Of a stretch of 41,435 nt of DNA, positions 8,778-19,900 are shown piece by piece. The first letter of the stretch is position 1; every line of letters starts with the position of its first letter. The notes beneath the pieces are model-generated. The model was given only the letters and a program-made list of their open reading frames with translations, did not search any database and had not been told where the DNA came from. Source of the stretch: Citreicoccus inhibens (GTDB lineage: Bacteria; Myxococcota; Myxococcia; Myxococcales; Myxococcaceae); NCBI RefSeq assembly GCF_019039035.1, contig NZ_JAHNZT010000052.1, positions 1 to 41,435 on the forward strand. Reading direction: 5' to 3'. A program made the position numbers and the translations under genes.

Positions 8778-9686
8778 ATGAAGGTCGACCTCGGTGATTT
8801 GAACGCCTTCCTGGCAGTGGCCCGCGCCGGTGGCTTTCGCGATGGTGCGCGCGTCAGCGGCAGCAGCGCGTCTGGACTCAGCGAGGCCGTGCGCCGACTG
8901 GAAGACCAACTCGGCGTCAGGCTCCTCAACAGGACGACGCGCAGCGTGGCCCTCACGGAAGCTGGCGAGGGATTGCTCGCGCGGCTTGGTCCCGCCTTGA
9001 CGGAGGTCGAGGCGGCCCTCGATGTGGTGAACGGCTTCCGTGAGCGACCAGCGGGGGCCTTGCGACTCAATGTTCCCGTCAGCGCGGCGAGGCTGATTCT
9101 GCCGAGCATCGTCCCAGGCTTCCTCGCAGCCTATCCAGAGGTTCGGCTGGAGGTGATGACGGACGAGAGCTTCGTCGACGTGCTCGCGGCCGGGTGCGAT
9201 GCTGGCATCCGCTACGACGAGCGGCTGGAGCCGGACATGATCGCGGTGCCCATCGGGCCACGCATCCAGCGCTTTGCCGCCGCGGCCTCCCCGGCCTATC
9301 TCGAACGGCATGGTCGGCCGAAGCACCCTCGCGACTTGCTCAAGCATGTCTGTCTGCGCGGCCGTTTCGCGAGCGGGGCGATGCCCGAATGGGAGTTCGA
9401 GCGGGGTCGCGAGGTCGTCAAGATCGAGCCGACGGGGCCGCTCATCGTGCGCGTTGGAGGGGCGACCGATCTCGCCGTCGACGCGGCGCTCTCCGGTTGC
9501 GGCATTGTGTATCTCTTCGAGGACTGGCTGCGGCCCCACCTGGACCGTGGCGCGCTCGAACCCGTCCTTGAGCCCTGGTGGCAGTCCTTCTCAGGACCGT
9601 TTCTCTATTACCCCGGACGTCGCTTCGTTCCGGCGCCACTCCGGGCGTTCGTTGACTTCATCAAGGCCTCGACAGCGCCCGCCTGA
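8778..9686 (+). CDS. LysR-family transcriptional regulator
   Basis: A 302-residue protein of standard LysR length. The N-terminal winged helix-turn-helix is LNAFLAVARAGGFRDGARVSG...SGLSEAVRRLEDQLGVRLLNRTTRSVALTEAG, with the LNRTTR signature. A periplasmic-binding-like effector domain follows (GALRLNVPVSAARLILPSIVPGFLAAYPEVRLEV). The subgroup resembles regulators that control reductases or oxidoreductases encoded divergently. The neighbouring aldo/keto reductase is the natural target. Confidence 0.92.
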   Translation: MKVDLGDLNAFLAVARAGGFRDGARVSGSSASGLSEAVRRLEDQLGVRLLNRTTRSVALTEAGEGLLARLGPALTEVEAALDVVNGFRERPAGALRLNVPVSAARLILPSIVPGFLAAYPEVRLEVMTDESFVDVLAAGCDAGIRYDERLEPDMIAVPIGPRIQRFAAAASPAYLERHGRPKHPRDLLKHVCLRGRFASGAMPEWEFERGREVVKIEPTGPLIVRVGGATDLAVDAALSGCGIVYLFEDWLRPHLDRGALEPVLEPWWQSFSGPFLYYPGRRFVPAPLRAFVDFIKASTAPA

Positions 9687-9751
9687 GTCCGGCCGATGTT
9701 CACCTCAAACCGGATGGACAGACACGGCCCATCCGGGATGAGCGCCGTGGC

Positions 9752-9921
9752 TGCAAACGACTGCGGGTGGAGCGCGCACGCGAGCCGCTGAGCCGCACCT
9801 CGCGCTCGCTGGGCGATATCGCGCTCGAGGTCGGCTTCGGCTCGCAGCGCCACTCCACCCCGTCTTCCGGCGGGTGACGGGGCTGACTCCCGCCGTCCTC
9901 CAGCGCGACGGGGAGGATGCG
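9752..9921 (+). pseudogene. C-terminal remnant of an AraC-family regulator
   Basis: Between the LysR gene and the glycosyltransferase, plus-strand translation gives the second helix-turn-helix of an AraC regulator. It reads RLRVERAREPLSRTSRSLGD followed by IALEVGFGSQRH in one frame. It continues after a single shift near 9853 as VFRRVTGLTPAVLQRDGED. Intact relatives read GFGSQSHFTRVFRRVTGLTP, so a base is lost at the join. The N-terminal two thirds are absent. This is decayed coding DNA, not an expressed gene. Confidence 0.7.
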
Positions 9922-9930
9922 CGCCCTGCC

Positions 9931-12156
9931 CTACCGACGGGGCGGCTTGAGGCGCTTGACCCACTCCATGAGCTGGTAGCGCAGGGGGCGTGAGTCCTCG
10001 GGCGCCGACTGCAAGAGCCACTTCGCGGTCCGCCGCAGCGCGGGGTGAATGGGCTCGAGTTGCTGCTTCAGGGCCTCATTCATCCGGTCCGCGACCTGAT
10101 GCAGCAGCGGCCTGGCGGGCGTGGGCGCGAGGGCAGCCAACTGCTGCTGCTTGTGCGCCTCGCCCTGGAGGATGCGCAGGGAGCGCTCGGGATGCAGGGC
10201 CAGCGAGGGATGCTTCTGGTACAGGTACGCCATCACGGCGTAGCGGTCATGCACCAGCGTGGTGCGGGTCATCGAGTCCGGGCGCAACCGGTACTGAAAC
10301 AGCGGCTCCGGAATGACCGTCCCCGAGAGACCGCGCTCGGCGAGCGCGCAGAAGACATCCCAGTCTTCATACGCCGTGAGCCACTCGTCATAGCCACCGA
10401 CCTCCTCCACGTGCCGGCGCTCCATCAGCGCGGTGCAGGTGGAGGCCACGTTGAACACCCAGAGGGCATCGCGCTCGACGCCCCAGGGCACCCAGCCGCC
10501 CACGATTCGAGCCGGGTCGTCGATGAAGTAGGACACCAGCGACGTCACGAACGCGAAGTCTCGCGAGCCGTCCAGGACCGCCACGGCCTTCTCCAGGAAC
10601 GTGGGGTGGATGAGGTCGTCCGGATCCAAGGGCAGGACGTAGTGCCCCCGCGCCTCGCGCAGCCCCGCGTTCCGAGCGGAGCTGAGCCCTCCATTCCGCT
10701 TCGAGATGATGCGCAGGTCGGGTGCGTCCAAGGTCTCCAGCAGCGCGCGGCTGTGTGGATCCGTGGAGCCATCATCCACGAGGATGATTTCGTAGTCCGT
10801 GAAGGTCTGCGCGCGGATGGAGCGCAACGTCTCCGGCAGGTACTGCCCCATGTTGAAGTAGGGCACCAGGAAGGAGACTCGCGGCGCGGCCTCCTTGTGC
10901 GTGGGCGTCGAGCGAAGCGTAGGGAGAACCGGGGGATGCGCCGCGACGGCGGCCTCCACCTGCTGCACGATGCGCGCGGGCTGACAGGTGTCGGCGATTC
11001 GCGCGGGCGCGGTCTCTCGCACGGCCTGTTGCAACGAGGGCGTGGTCAGCGCCCGCTCCAATACCTCCGCCAGATGCGTCGAATCTCCGGACCTGAACAG
11101 GAGGCCGCTGCGGCCATCCTCGATGACCTCCGCCATGCCACCTGCGTCGCTGCCCACCACCAAGCATCCAGCGCTCATGGCCTCCAAGCACACGTTGGGG
11201 AAGTTCTCCCAGAGCGACGGGAAGCAGCACACCGTCGCCTCCGCGATGGCGGAGGCGAGCTCGGCGCGCGGGCGCGGCGCTTCGAAGTGAAAGCGGTGCT
11301 TCCACTCGGGCGCGATGCGGCGCTCCAACCACTCGCGCATGGAGCGACCGAAGGGCCCTGTCCGCGTGTCGCCGCCCACGAGCTGGACATCCGCATCCAG
11401 CCCTCGGGCGAAGAGTGTCTGCATCGCCTCGATGAGGTGCTGCACGCCCTTCCGATACTCGAGTCGCCCGAAGTACAGCACGCGAGGCGGCTCGGCCCGT
11501 GGACGTGGGACTGACCGGGCGAAGGAACTCGTGGAGAACGGATGCGGCACCACCACGCCTTTGTCCCCCAGCCCCAGCCGCGCTCGCACCAGGTCGAGGA
11601 GCGACTGGGTGGGCGACAGCAGGAGGTCCGCATCCCGAATGGAGCAGTCCTCCATGAACTCCTGCTGGGCCGCGTCCATGTCCAGCGTGGTGACTCGATT
11701 GAAGTGCTGAACCTCGTGCGTGGGCGTGTGGAGGCGCACCGCGAGCACCGCGGTGGAGAACTGTCCCAACGTCCTCCGGGCGCGCAAGGCGAAGTAGCCC
11801 TCGCCTTCGTACTCGGGGAACTCGATGAGGTCGAAGGGGTGCCGCGCGTGCAGCGTCTGCAACAAGGTGTACGCCGCCATGGCGTGTCGCAAGGGCGGAA
11901 AGGGAAAGGCCCCCGCGTACCCCGGCTCCAGCTCCGCGACGGAGTGAACGTGCACACCGGGGAGCAGCTCGGGCGCACGTTCGATCCCGGGGAGCGCGGC
12001 CGTGAGGACGTGGACCTCATGCCCCGCGTCCGCGAAGGCCCGACTCATGAGGGTGACATAGGTGCCGATGCCACCCCCGAAGAATGGCGAGAGTTCTTTG
12101 GAGACGAGGCAGATGCGCAAGGCGTGGACCTGGGTAGGAGCGTCGAAGCGAACCAC
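9931..12156 (-). CDS. Two-domain glycosyltransferase (GT4 fused to GT2)
   Basis: A 741-residue protein carrying two glycosyltransferases in one chain. Residues about 13-400 are GT4 (GT-B fold): RICLVSKELSPFFGGGIGTYV at the acceptor side, the donor-side RVLYFGRLEYRKGVQHLIEAM, and EX7E-like CCFPSLWENFPNVCLEAMSAG. Residues about 415-700 are GT2 (GT-A fold): VSFLVPYFNMGQYLPETLRS, ILVDDGSTD, and the DXD-like PLDPDDL. It probably adds two sugars in sequence to a surface polysaccharide. The start is a GTG at 12156. A minus-strand TATAGT at 12173-12168 would place transcription within a few bases of it, so the message may be almost leaderless. A TTG a few codons in is an alternative start. Confidence 0.85.
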   Translation of the reverse strand: MVRFDAPTQVHALRICLVSKELSPFFGGGIGTYVTLMSRAFADAGHEVHVLTAALPGIERAPELLPGVHVHSVAELEPGYAGAFPFPPLRHAMAAYTLLQTLHARHPFDLIEFPEYEGEGYFALRARRTLGQFSTAVLAVRLHTPTHEVQHFNRVTTLDMDAAQQEFMEDCSIRDADLLLSPTQSLLDLVRARLGLGDKGVVVPHPFSTSSFARSVPRPRAEPPRVLYFGRLEYRKGVQHLIEAMQTLFARGLDADVQLVGGDTRTGPFGRSMREWLERRIAPEWKHRFHFEAPRPRAELASAIAEATVCCFPSLWENFPNVCLEAMSAGCLVVGSDAGGMAEVIEDGRSGLLFRSGDSTHLAEVLERALTTPSLQQAVRETAPARIADTCQPARIVQQVEAAVAAHPPVLPTLRSTPTHKEAAPRVSFLVPYFNMGQYLPETLRSIRAQTFTDYEIILVDDGSTDPHSRALLETLDAPDLRIISKRNGGLSSARNAGLREARGHYVLPLDPDDLIHPTFLEKAVAVLDGSRDFAFVTSLVSYFIDDPARIVGGWVPWGVERDALWVFNVASTCTALMERRHVEEVGGYDEWLTAYEDWDVFCALAERGLSGTVIPEPLFQYRLRPDSMTRTTLVHDRYAVMAYLYQKHPSLALHPERSLRILQGEAHKQQQLAALAPTPARPLLHQVADRMNEALKQQLEPIHPALRRTAKWLLQSAPEDSRPLRYQLMEWVKRLKPPRR

Positions 12157-12279
12157 TGGGGCGCGCGACTATAGGCCGGCCGAGTCCGCCTGACCTGCCT
12201 GGATGCTTCGTACCCGGGGTGTGTCCCGGTGAGGGGAGCGGCCCAGCGCGCCGTGAGCGCGTGGGCCTCGTTCCTCGGC

Positions 12280-14718
12280 TCATTCGCTCCGGATGGCGAT
12301 GATGGGATCCACGCGCGAGGCCCGACGCGCGGGCATCCACGTGGCCAGCAGGGCGATGAGGCCCAGCAGCAGCGCGAGCGCGCCGAAGGTGAGCGGATCC
12401 TTCGTACTCACGCCGTAGAGGAGGCCCTCCAGGAAGCGCGACAGCGCGAAGGCCCCGGCGAGCCCAGCGCCCAGCCCCAGCGCGACCAGCAGCGCGCCCT
12501 GGCGCATCACCAGGTTCACGACGTCCCCGGCCTGTGCCCCCAAGGCCATGCGGATGCCCAGCTCTCGCGTGCGCAGGGAGACCGTGTAGGAGATGACGCC
12601 GTAGAGGCCCGCGGTCGCGAGCACCAACGCGATGACGGAGAAGGCCCCCAACAACACCAGGTTCATTCGCCGCGCCGCCATGGAGCGCGCGATGACCTCC
12701 TCCATCGGGTACACCTCGGCGACGGCCAACTCCGAGTCCACCGACTTCAGCACCGCTCGCAGCGCGGTGGCGCCAGCCGTTGGATCCACCGAGGTCTTCA
12801 TCACCAGGAAGACGTCCTGGAGGCCGAACGGGTTGGCGCCGGGGTGGTTGTACGGCAGGTCGATCTCGGGGACAGGCTTGCGGTCCAACCCTCCCTGGCG
12901 CACGTCGCCCACCACGCCGATGACGGTGGCCGCCTGTCGCATGAACGTCATGCGCCGGCCCACGGCCTCGCCTTGGCCGAAGTGCCGTTGGGCCAACGAC
13001 TGGTTGATGACGACCACCAGTTCGCCCTGGCCATCCTGCTCGGTGAAGTCGCGTCCGGCCAGCAAGGGAATCCCCAGCGCCTTGTAGAAGCCCGGGCTCA
13101 GCGCGCGGAACTCCGCCATCGACTCCTTGCCCGGCTCGGGCTCCGGCTCGCCTTCGATGGTGTAGCTGGTGGTGATGGACCCCTGCTCGATGGGCAGCAG
13201 CGAGGTGAGCCCCGCGGACTGCATGCCGGGCTGAGCGCGCAGTTGCTCCAGCAGGGGCTGCAAGATGCGCTGCGGGGCCTCCTCAAGAGGATACTTGTAG
13301 ACGGGCACCGCCATGCGGGCGGTGAGCACCCCGCGCGTGTCGAACCCCGCCTCCTCGCCGAGCAGGGTCGCGAAGCCGCGCAGCAGCAGCCCCGCGCCCA
13401 CGAGCAGGATGAGCGACAGGGCCAGCTCGACCACCACGAACCCATTGCGGAAGCGATGGTGCGCCCGTGACGGCGAGGCCTTCGTTCCTGAATCATTGAG
13501 GCTGGCTCGCAGCTCGGTGCTCGTGGCCTGCAGCGCCGGGATGAGCCCGAAGAGCACCGAGCTGAGCACTGCCACCAGCAAGAGTTCACCAAAGACACTC
13601 GCCCGCAGAGAGATGTCACCGAGCAGCGGCAGCGAGCGCTTCACCAGGTCCTCCAGCGCGCTCAGCCCCCAGGCCGCCAGGACCGCCCCCAGCACCGAGC
13701 CCGCCAGCGCCAGCACCAGGCTCTCCACGAGCATCTGGCGGATGAGGCGAGCCCGGCTCGCACCGAGCGCAAGCCGGATGGCGATCTCCGGTCGGCGCGA
13801 GGCGCCCTGCGCGAGCAGCAGGTTGGCCACGTTCGCGCAGGCGATGAGCAACACGAGCACCACCGTGCACTGGAGAATGAGCAGCACCGGCCGCACCTTC
13901 CCCATCACCGTCTCCGTGAGCGGCACCGCCGAGGCGCTGCGTCCGGTCAGGTCGTTCGGATACGCCTCCTGCAAGCGCGCCACGAGTTCGCGCAGCTCGG
14001 TGTTGGCGGCCTCGACGCCCACCCCGGCCTTGAGCCGGCCCAGGACGCTCAGGAAGCGCGAGCCGCGGGCCTCGGCGCGAGGACCCGTGATGGACAGCGG
14101 GATGAACATCTCCGCGGGCGTGCTGCCCGCGGGGAACTGGACCGACGCCGGCAACACGCCGATGACCGTGTAGGGCTGGCCGTCCAACGTCACGCTCTGG
14201 CCCAGCAGCGTGGGGCTCGCACCGAAGCGCCGCTTCCACAGCCCCTCGCCCATCACCACCACGGGCCCGGCGCCAGGGGTGTCCTCGCCCTGGGAGAAGC
14301 CCCGCCCCGGCTGTAGCGATACGCCCAGGACCTGGAAGAAGTTGGCGGAGACCTCCGCGACACGCAGTCGCTCGGTGCCCTCGCCTCCCCCCAGGTTGCG
14401 GGCCCGGAGCGTGTAGGTCGCGAGGCCCTCGAGGCTCTTGAGTTGCTCCGCCCAGTCGCGCGCGTTCGGCCACGAGGCGGACTCGCGCAGGGTGGGATCT
14501 CGCTGCGGCGTCGTCTCGTAGAGGCGCACGAGCCGCTCCGGCTGCGCATAGGGCAGCGGGCGAAGGAGCGTGGCATCCACCACGCTGAAGATGGCCGCGT
14601 TGGCGCCAATCCCCAGCGCCAGGCACAACACCGCCACCGTCGTGAAGGCCGGGCTCTTGCCCAGTCTGCGCAACGCGAAGCGGACATCACGGCTCAGATC
14701 ATCCACCCAGCTCGTCAT
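12280..14718 (-). CDS. Orphan MacB/FtsX-type ABC permease (ADOP family)
   Basis: A protein of 812 residues from the ATG at 14718; starts at 14727 and 14754 are also possible. It has the duplicated architecture of acidobacterial/myxobacterial duplicated orphan permeases. The first half opens [20 protein letters not shown] and [20 protein letters not shown], followed by a MacB-type periplasmic domain and three helices ([30 protein letters not shown]). The second half repeats this with [27 protein letters not shown] and a C-terminal three-helix FtsX-like domain ([19 protein letters not shown]). No ATPase gene adjoins it, as is usual for this family. Its position directly downstream of the RiPP exporter suggests, without proof, a role in export or self-protection. 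Confidence 0.85.
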   Translation of the reverse strand: MTSWVDDLSRDVRFALRRLGKSPAFTTVAVLCLALGIGANAAIFSVVDATLLRPLPYAQPERLVRLYETTPQRDPTLRESASWPNARDWAEQLKSLEGLATYTLRARNLGGGEGTERLRVAEVSANFFQVLGVSLQPGRGFSQGEDTPGAGPVVVMGEGLWKRRFGASPTLLGQSVTLDGQPYTVIGVLPASVQFPAGSTPAEMFIPLSITGPRAEARGSRFLSVLGRLKAGVGVEAANTELRELVARLQEAYPNDLTGRSASAVPLTETVMGKVRPVLLILQCTVVLVLLIACANVANLLLAQGASRRPEIAIRLALGASRARLIRQMLVESLVLALAGSVLGAVLAAWGLSALEDLVKRSLPLLGDISLRASVFGELLLVAVLSSVLFGLIPALQATSTELRASLNDSGTKASPSRAHHRFRNGFVVVELALSLILLVGAGLLLRGFATLLGEEAGFDTRGVLTARMAVPVYKYPLEEAPQRILQPLLEQLRAQPGMQSAGLTSLLPIEQGSITTSYTIEGEPEPEPGKESMAEFRALSPGFYKALGIPLLAGRDFTEQDGQGELVVVINQSLAQRHFGQGEAVGRRMTFMRQAATVIGVVGDVRQGGLDRKPVPEIDLPYNHPGANPFGLQDVFLVMKTSVDPTAGATALRAVLKSVDSELAVAEVYPMEEVIARSMAARRMNLVLLGAFSVIALVLATAGLYGVISYTVSLRTRELGIRMALGAQAGDVVNLVMRQGALLVALGLGAGLAGAFALSRFLEGLLYGVSTKDPLTFGALALLLGLIALLATWMPARRASRVDPIIAIRSE

Positions 14719-14796
14719 TCCACGCATCTCTTCTGGCAGGGAACTGAAGCCCAATCATTCAGCAATTCGAGGAACCTTGGAATGGACAGATGAGGC

Positions 14797-16932
14797 TCAG
14801 CCGACGCGTCGCTCGGAGCCCTTGAACTCCTGGGTCACGTCGGTGAGCCGCCCGTCTTGCAGGCGCAGCACCTTGTTGGCGCGGTAGATGGTCTCGGGGC
14901 GATGGGCAATGGACACGCAGGTGATGCCCAGCGCCTTGAGGTTGTCGAGCAGCTGCTTCTCGACCGCGGGGTCCAGGTTCGCGGTGCCCTCGTCGAGCAG
15001 CATGACCTTGGGGTCGTGGTACAGCGCGCGCGCGAGCAGGATGCGCTGCTTCTGTCCACCCGACAGGGCCGAGCCCAGGTCCCCGATGCGGCTGTTGAGC
15101 TTCATCGGCATCGCGTCAATCTCATCCAGGATGAGCGCCGTGCGCGCGCACTCGCGCGCCTTGGCCTCCACCGGGTTCGCCTCGAAGAACGCGATGTTGT
15201 CGTAGATGGAGCCGGTGAGGAGCAGGTCCTGCTGCATCACCACCCCGAAGTGCCGGCGGTAGCGCTGCACGTCGAGATGTTCGAGCGGAGTGCCATTGAA
15301 CTCAATCTGTCCCGAGGTGGGCGGCAACATCCCGAGCATCAGCTTGAAGAGGGTCGTCTTTCCTCCGCCCGAGGGACCGATGATCGCGACGAAGTCCCCC
15401 GCGCGCACCTCGAACGAAGCCCCGGTGAGGACGAGCGGATCAATCGCGCCGTACTTGTAGGACACGTCCTTGAAGGTGATGCGGCAGTCCTGGAAGTCCG
15501 CTTCGAGGACCGGCTTCTTGTGCAGGCTGCTCGGCTCGGGTTCGGACAGGGCGATCTCCGCCATCCGGTCCAGGTGCACGCCCACCAGTCGCAGTTCCAT
15601 GAGCCGCTCGGCGAACAGCACCGACTTTTGCGTGAAGTGCGCCTTGTAGAAGAAGAAGGCCAACAGCACGCCCAGGGTGATCTCCCCGCGCGCGACCAGC
15701 ATGGCCCCGAAGTAGACGCTGGCCGCGGTATCCGCGCCGAGGATGAGCGCCTTGATGGCGGCCTGCACCGACACCAGCATCCCCACCCGCTTCTCGGCGT
15801 TGATCAACCGCGCGTAGTAGTTGCTCCAGAGGTTGAGCCGCTCGGTCTCCTTCGCGAAGATCTTGATGGGCTGCATGCCTCGCAGCGTGTCGATGACGTG
15901 CTCGTTCTCTTCCGAGCGCGCCTTGAGCGCCTTCTCCACGAGCATCCGCTGCTTGTCATAGAGCCACGCGCGCGTGATGAGGTAGAGCAGGAAGCCCCCG
16001 AGCATGAGCACCGCCAGCACGGGGGAGATGAAGCACACGATGACGAGCGCGATCACCGTCACCAGCCCGTCCAACAGCATGGAGGGCAGATTGCTCGTGA
16101 AGAGGAACCGGAGCTGGTTGGTGGACTGGTAGCGGTCGATCAAATCGCCTGTCAGGCGCTTCTCGAAGAACTGCATCGGCAGGCGCAGCAGATGGGCGAA
16201 CAGGTTGCTCATCATCTGCTGATTGAAGGCCACCCCGAAGTACAGGATGACGTAGTCGCGCAGGAGCGTCAGGACGCCCTGGCACACCGCGATGCTGACG
16301 ATGCCCAGGCTGAGGGCGGTGATGAACGCGAAGCTGCCCTGCGCCAGTCCGGTGTCGATGACCGTCTTCAATACGAACGGGCTGCACAGGGCGAACAGCT
16401 CCAGGAAGGCCGTCAGCCACATCACCTGGGTGACGAACGGCACCAGGCCGCGCGTGCTCCGGAACAGGGCCCCGAGCGACAGCCGCTCCCCGGACTTCCC
16501 GCCCGTGAAGTCTTGAGCGGGCGACATCATCACCGCGATGCCGGTGAAGTGGTTCGACAGCTCCTTCTCGGAGTACTCCATGATACCGAGCGCGGGGTCG
16601 TGCACGGTGTAACGCCCGTTGCGAATCCGGCTCAGGACGACGAAATGATCGAAGTCCCAGTGCAACAGGGCCGGGAGCGTGAGGTTGCCCAACCCCGCCA
16701 GCTCGCAGCGCACCGGGCGGGAGCTGAGCTGGATGTGATTGGCGAGTTCCACCACGTCGCGCAGCGTCGCTCCCTTCATCGAGATGGCGTAGCGCTCGCG
16801 CAGCTCGAGCAGGGTGGTCTCCAGGCCGTAGTAGCCCGCGACCATCGCGAGACAGGCCAGAGAGCACTCGCTGCTCTCCGACTGGTAGAGCATCGGCAGG
16901 TGTTTTCTCGCGAAGGGCTTCATGGAGGGCAC
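14797..16932 (-). CDS. C39-peptidase ABC exporter (leader-cleaving, RaxB/CvaB-like)
   Basis: A 711-residue, full-length peptidase-containing ABC transporter. The C39 domain (about 1-140) has its catalytic set intact: Gln17 and Cys23 in YQSESSECSLAC, His96 in WDFDHFVVL, and Asp112 in VHDPALG. Six membrane helices follow (about 165-440). The nucleotide-binding domain has Walker A GPSGGGKTT, signature LSGGQ, Walker B VMLLDEG and H-loop IAHRPET; the usual ATSALD reads GTANLD. It should cut the precursor encoded at 20014-20220 behind its Gly-Ala site and export the core. It is preceded by the short fusion protein with a 12-base gap. The start is GTG at 16932 or ATG at 16923; neither has a strong ribosome site. 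Confidence 0.93.
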   Translation of the reverse strand: MPSMKPFARKHLPMLYQSESSECSLACLAMVAGYYGLETTLLELRERYAISMKGATLRDVVELANHIQLSSRPVRCELAGLGNLTLPALLHWDFDHFVVLSRIRNGRYTVHDPALGIMEYSEKELSNHFTGIAVMMSPAQDFTGGKSGERLSLGALFRSTRGLVPFVTQVMWLTAFLELFALCSPFVLKTVIDTGLAQGSFAFITALSLGIVSIAVCQGVLTLLRDYVILYFGVAFNQQMMSNLFAHLLRLPMQFFEKRLTGDLIDRYQSTNQLRFLFTSNLPSMLLDGLVTVIALVIVCFISPVLAVLMLGGFLLYLITRAWLYDKQRMLVEKALKARSEENEHVIDTLRGMQPIKIFAKETERLNLWSNYYARLINAEKRVGMLVSVQAAIKALILGADTAASVYFGAMLVARGEITLGVLLAFFFYKAHFTQKSVLFAERLMELRLVGVHLDRMAEIALSEPEPSSLHKKPVLEADFQDCRITFKDVSYKYGAIDPLVLTGASFEVRAGDFVAIIGPSGGGKTTLFKLMLGMLPPTSGQIEFNGTPLEHLDVQRYRRHFGVVMQQDLLLTGSIYDNIAFFEANPVEAKARECARTALILDEIDAMPMKLNSRIGDLGSALSGGQKQRILLARALYHDPKVMLLDEGTANLDPAVEKQLLDNLKALGITCVSIAHRPETIYRANKVLRLQDGRLTDVTQEFKGSERRVG

Positions 16933-19900
16933 ATGCGGCGAGGTCTACCCGCGAAGAAGATGATCCAGGTACTTCTGGGGCGGCGTCCACACCTGCACCT
17001 TCAGGGGCAACGGCGCTGGAGGGAACGGGAGGGCCGGGTCGGGGGCAAGCTCCACGTGGAGACATCCCCCCTCCGCCTGGCGCGATGCGGCCTCCAAGAA
17101 GGCACGTGACTCGCGGCTGCACGGGCGGGTGATGAGCGTCGAGACGATGCCCCGCGAGCGCTCCGCGGAGCCCGCGAAGCGAAACTCGAGCGTATCGCCA
17201 GGACGCAGCTGCTCGGCGGCCGACGGCTCCAGCGACAACACGAGCCCCTGCCCCGCTGGCGGCGCGGCTTCCACCAGGGCGACGAACATCGACTGGAGGT
17301 CGATGCGCGACAGCCCGAGGCCGAGGAGCGCCACGAGCAGCAGCGGACACAAGGTCACCAGCCGCAACGGCAACGGCCGCAGCAGGCTGATCTCCCCGAA
17401 GTGGCGCACCAGTCGGTGCTGGATCGCCTCGGGCCGGAAGAGGGGCCGACCTTGGATGGGCTCGGGAGGCACGGCTCAGGCACCAATCGTCTTCAGTCGG
17501 TCCCGCAGGGGCCGCGAGAACGCGAGGCCCAGCTCGCTCAGCCCCACCTCCGCCTCGATGGGCACGCGCAGCTGCTCCATGTATCCGGCAATGGTGCTTC
17601 GGCGGATGGCCGTCTCCTGCTGGAGCCCCACCTCACGGAACTTCTCGAAGGCGATGAGCGCGTTGCCGAAGGCGTGATAGCCGATGAGGATTCGATCCAG
17701 CGGCCGCTCGCACTTCTTCAGCGGCGAGTAGTGCGGCTTGGCATCCGCCGTCATGAACGAGCCGAGCCAGCTCGCCATGTGGAAGTACTGGTGCGTGCAC
17801 TCGTGCACCATCATCTCCGCGGTCTCCGTGGGTGTGGCCGGAACGCACAGGTCGATTCCGCCGAAGCGGTGCGGCGACGAGCCGCTGGCGATCATGTTCG
17901 GCTGCGGGCGGATGATGGGCGAAATCTCCTTGAGCAGGCAAAGCACCCACGCGCGATACTCCGGCATGACTCGGCCCATCAACGCCAGGGCCTCCTCGAA
18001 CTGGGAGATCGCCTCGGGCGTCACCCCCCCGGTGGGGTGGCTGAGCTCATCCTGGAAGGACAGGTGCCAGTCCGCGTTCACCACGCGGATACAGGGCTGC
18101 CCATCGACCCGAACGAACGTGGACTGCTTTCCGTCCTCGGCCCAGACGGGGCTGCCGTCGCGCTGGGCGATGACCCGGAACGACCGGGGAGCGGAGCCCT
18201 CGGCCTGGAGCGTCATCCGGTCCACGTCGCCCCGGATGGACAGACGCCCGGCGGGGATGATCTGGCCGGCCACCACGAGGGGCGTATTCGTCTCGACGTC
18301 GAGGTCGATCTCGGGGGTCACCCCCGTCACGTGCGCGGCGATGGAGACCTGGGCCCGGAGCCAGTTCCAATCGCCCTCCGTGAAGGTCGCCTTGGTGAGC
18401 CCCTTGAAGAGGACCGAGACCTCGGAGATCCAATAGGCGTTGAGCGCCCCCCGCCTGGCGAGCCGCTGGCCGATGTCCGCGAGGCGCGGGTCCGCGGTGA
18501 AGCCGTGCTGCTCCGCGAGGCGGGCCGCTCGGCGCACGAACACCCGGAACTGGTTGGTGGCCAGCTCGGCGGTCACGGCGGCGTAATCCCCCTCGAAGGG
18601 ATTGGACAGGGTGTTGAAGATTTCCATGGTCTCACTCCACGACGGGCAGTTGGATGGAGTTGGCCTCGGACGCGGACCTGGGAGCCTGCCCCAGGGGCAC
18701 CGGGTGCATGAAGTCCCGAGCCCAGAACGCGGGTTGCTGTGAGAGCACCCCCGTCAGGCGCTCCACGCCGTTCTCCCAGCGGGCCACGATGGCGGCGACC
18801 GCGGTGTGGAGGGTGTCGAGCGTCTCGCAGAAGACCGAGGGCTGGTCGAAGCCGGCGCCCTTCTTGTAGCGATTGAAGAGCTCACCGGAGCGGCAAGAGC
18901 GGTACCACTCACAGCTCGCACACTTCTCGGGGGCCTTGTCGATGGCCTGCACCAACTGCTGCCAACGGGGGCTGGCCATGAACTGCGCGAGGGTGGTGTT
19001 GCGAACGTTGATGTTCGCGTCGAAGAGCGCCTTGTCGAGCGCCATGATGTTGTCATCCATCCCGAGCTTGCCGTCCCCGGAGATGGTGATGATGTGGTGG
19101 CGGGCGGAGCGCCGCATGTCCATCTGCCGGGCGTTGGGCTCCGAGGCCATTCCCCGCATGATGTCGGAGATGAGCTGGATGGTGACGAGCCGGCCGAACG
19201 TCTTGGGCGTCGACTGCCAGTACTTGAGGATCTCGGTGAAGTAGTCGATCCATTTGCTCTGGGGCTTCCAGATATCGCTGTCGTAGCCCTCGCGAGGCAG
19301 GAGGATGTTGAAGTTGTCGATGCCGAGGTCCTCGACGAAGTGCTTCACGACCTCTTCGCCGCTGTAGTTGGGATTGGCCACGCAGAGGATACCGGTGGCG
19401 CGGTTGGTGCCGGCGCGGACCCCTTCCTGGAGCAGGCGGAGGCCCCGCACCGTGGCGTCGTAGCTGCCCTTGCCCTTGTGGTCGGGGCGGGCCGCGTTGT
19501 GGATGTGCGGCGGGCCATCCAGGCTCACGCCCGCGGACACCTGATGCTCGGCGAGGATGGAGACCCATTCCTTGTCGACGCGCGTCCCATTGGTCTGCAT
19601 CGCCAGTCGGACGTTCGTCACATCCGACAGCTCTTCGCGAAAGACACGGCAGAGCGACTCGAAGCGCTTCTTGGGCATCAGCAGGGGCTCACCGCCGTGC
19701 AAGCCGATGAAGAGGTGCTGGATGTTCAGCTCCTGCGCGCCCCGGCGCAGGAACCTGGCGACCTCGCGAACCGTGTCCTCGGAGATGAGCGCGGGACTGC
19801 TCTTGTAGAGGTCGTTCTCCTGGTAGAAGTAATAGCAATACGGACACGCCAGGTTGCACCGCTCCGCGATCTTGAGGACCACGTCCAGACAGTTGACGGC